From: Gammaproteobacteria bacterium
Lineage (GTDB): Bacteria; Pseudomonadota; Gammaproteobacteria; Immundisolibacterales; Immundisolibacteraceae
Direction of reading: 5' to 3'
DNA: 6,238 nt
Assembly: GCA_003526065.1 (NCBI GenBank)
Contig: DQBD01000209.1
Location: 1,166-7,403, forward strand
Shown here piece by piece: positions 5,752 to 6,238 of the stretch. The translations under genes and the position numbers were made by a program. Each line of letters starts with the position of its first letter. Within the stretch, counting starts at the first letter, position 1. The notes beneath the pieces are model-generated. The model was not told the DNA's origin. It searched no databases and was given only the letters and a program-made list of their open reading frames with translations.

Positions 5752-6238
5752 TGCCCGGCGCCAACGGGCGCTGCCCGTGGGCACGCAGCGCGGCCGAGAG
5801 GGACTACCACGACCGCGAGTGGGGCGTGCCGCAGCACGACGACCGCGTGCTGTTCGAGTTTCTCATCCTGGAAGGTGCCCAGGCCGGCTTGTCCTGGTCC
5901 ACCATCCTCAACAAGCGGCCTGCCTACCGGGCAGCCTACCGGGGCTTCGACCCGGCGCGCGTGGCAACCTTCGACGAGACGGACCAGGCGCGACTGCTGG
6001 CGGATGCCGGCATCGTGCGGAACCGGCTCAAGATCAGTGCTTCGATTGGGAACGCGCGCGCGTTCCTGGCCATACAGCGCGAATTCGGCAGTTTCGACCG
6101 TTACCTGTGGCAGTGGGTCGACCATCGCCCCATCCACAACCTGTGGCATGACATGAGTCAGGTGCCGGCGCGCACCGCACTGTCGGACGCGCTTTCCAGG
6201 GACTTGCGGCGCCGCGGCTTCCGCTTCGTCGGCAGCAC
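5751..6238 (+). CDS. tag: DNA-3-methyladenine glycosylase I (3' end outside window)
   Basis: A base-excision repair enzyme that removes 3-methyladenine from alkylated DNA; a zinc-containing member of the helix-hairpin-helix superfamily. 162 codons are present with no stop before the edge. E. coli Tag has 187 residues, so about the last 30, including the C-terminal zinc ligands (His/Cys), lie to the right. The N-terminal zinc ligands are Cys8 and His20. DYHDREWGVP (18-27), LEGAQAGLSW (40-49) with Glu41 and Trp49 of the base-binding pocket, AGIVRNRLKI, IGNARAF and RGFRFVGST follow the E. coli protein closely. The ATG at 5751 shares its A with the anti-sigma TGA (TGATG) and has no clear Shine-Dalgarno of its own, so translation probably depends on ribosomes finishing the anti-sigma gene. 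Confidence 0.95.
   Translation, partial: MPGANGRCPWARSAAERDYHDREWGVPQHDDRVLFEFLILEGAQAGLSWSTILNKRPAYRAAYRGFDPARVATFDETDQARLLADAGIVRNRLKISASIGNARAFLAIQREFGSFDRYLWQWVDHRPIHNLWHDMSQVPARTALSDALSRDLRRRGFRFVGS

Noticed and set aside
5634..6149. 171-codon open frame on the minus strand over the anti-sigma end and tag
   Set aside because: It lies opposite well-conserved tag sequence and has no recognisable motif.

Overview
The window is GC-rich (about two thirds G+C by eye) and gene-dense. It looks like chromosomal DNA of a gammaproteobacterium. Three things point there: a ProRS very close in sequence to the E. coli INS-domain type, the lptM-lysA gene pair typical of that class, and an outer-membrane porin with a signal peptide and a C-terminal Phe. 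I cannot name the genus. There are no insertion sequences, CRISPR arrays, rRNA genes or phage genes.

Layout. (1) 1-1307, +: the 3' three quarters of proS (prolyl-tRNA synthetase), cut by the window edge. (2) 1308-1507: a 200-base intergenic region with a GC-rich palindrome, an AT-rich stretch holding a good Fur-box match, a possible extended -10 element and a strong Shine-Dalgarno. (3) 1508-2734, +: an OprP/O-like porin with an N-terminal coiled coil. (4) 2742-2795: two back-to-back perfect hairpins separating the convergent porin and lysA genes. (5) 4188-2783, -: lptM (small lipoprotein of the LPS translocon) and lysA (diaminopimelate decarboxylase), overlapping at ATGA. (6) 4189-4286: a divergent intergenic region with a probable stable-RNA promoter facing right. 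(7) 4287-4363, +: elongator tRNA-Met(CAU). (8) 4488-6238, +: an ECF sigma factor, its membrane-bound zinc-finger anti-sigma factor with a DUF3379-like periplasmic domain, and tag (3-methyladenine DNA glycosylase I), which runs off the right edge. Each of these three genes overlaps the next.

How the parts work together. proS, tRNA-Met, lysA and lptM are housekeeping genes for translation, lysine and peptidoglycan precursor synthesis, and LPS export. Two regulatory units stand out. One is the porin, which sits behind a Fur-type operator and is therefore probably induced by iron limitation. The other is the sigma/anti-sigma/tag cluster, whose overlaps suggest translational coupling and so a link between an envelope-sensing sigma switch and alkylation repair. 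No terminator is visible between tRNA-Met and the sigma gene, so the tRNA promoter may feed that operon. Nothing here is clearly a wholly new system; the ECF/anti-sigma/tag unit and the iron-regulated porin are the parts most worth a second look.
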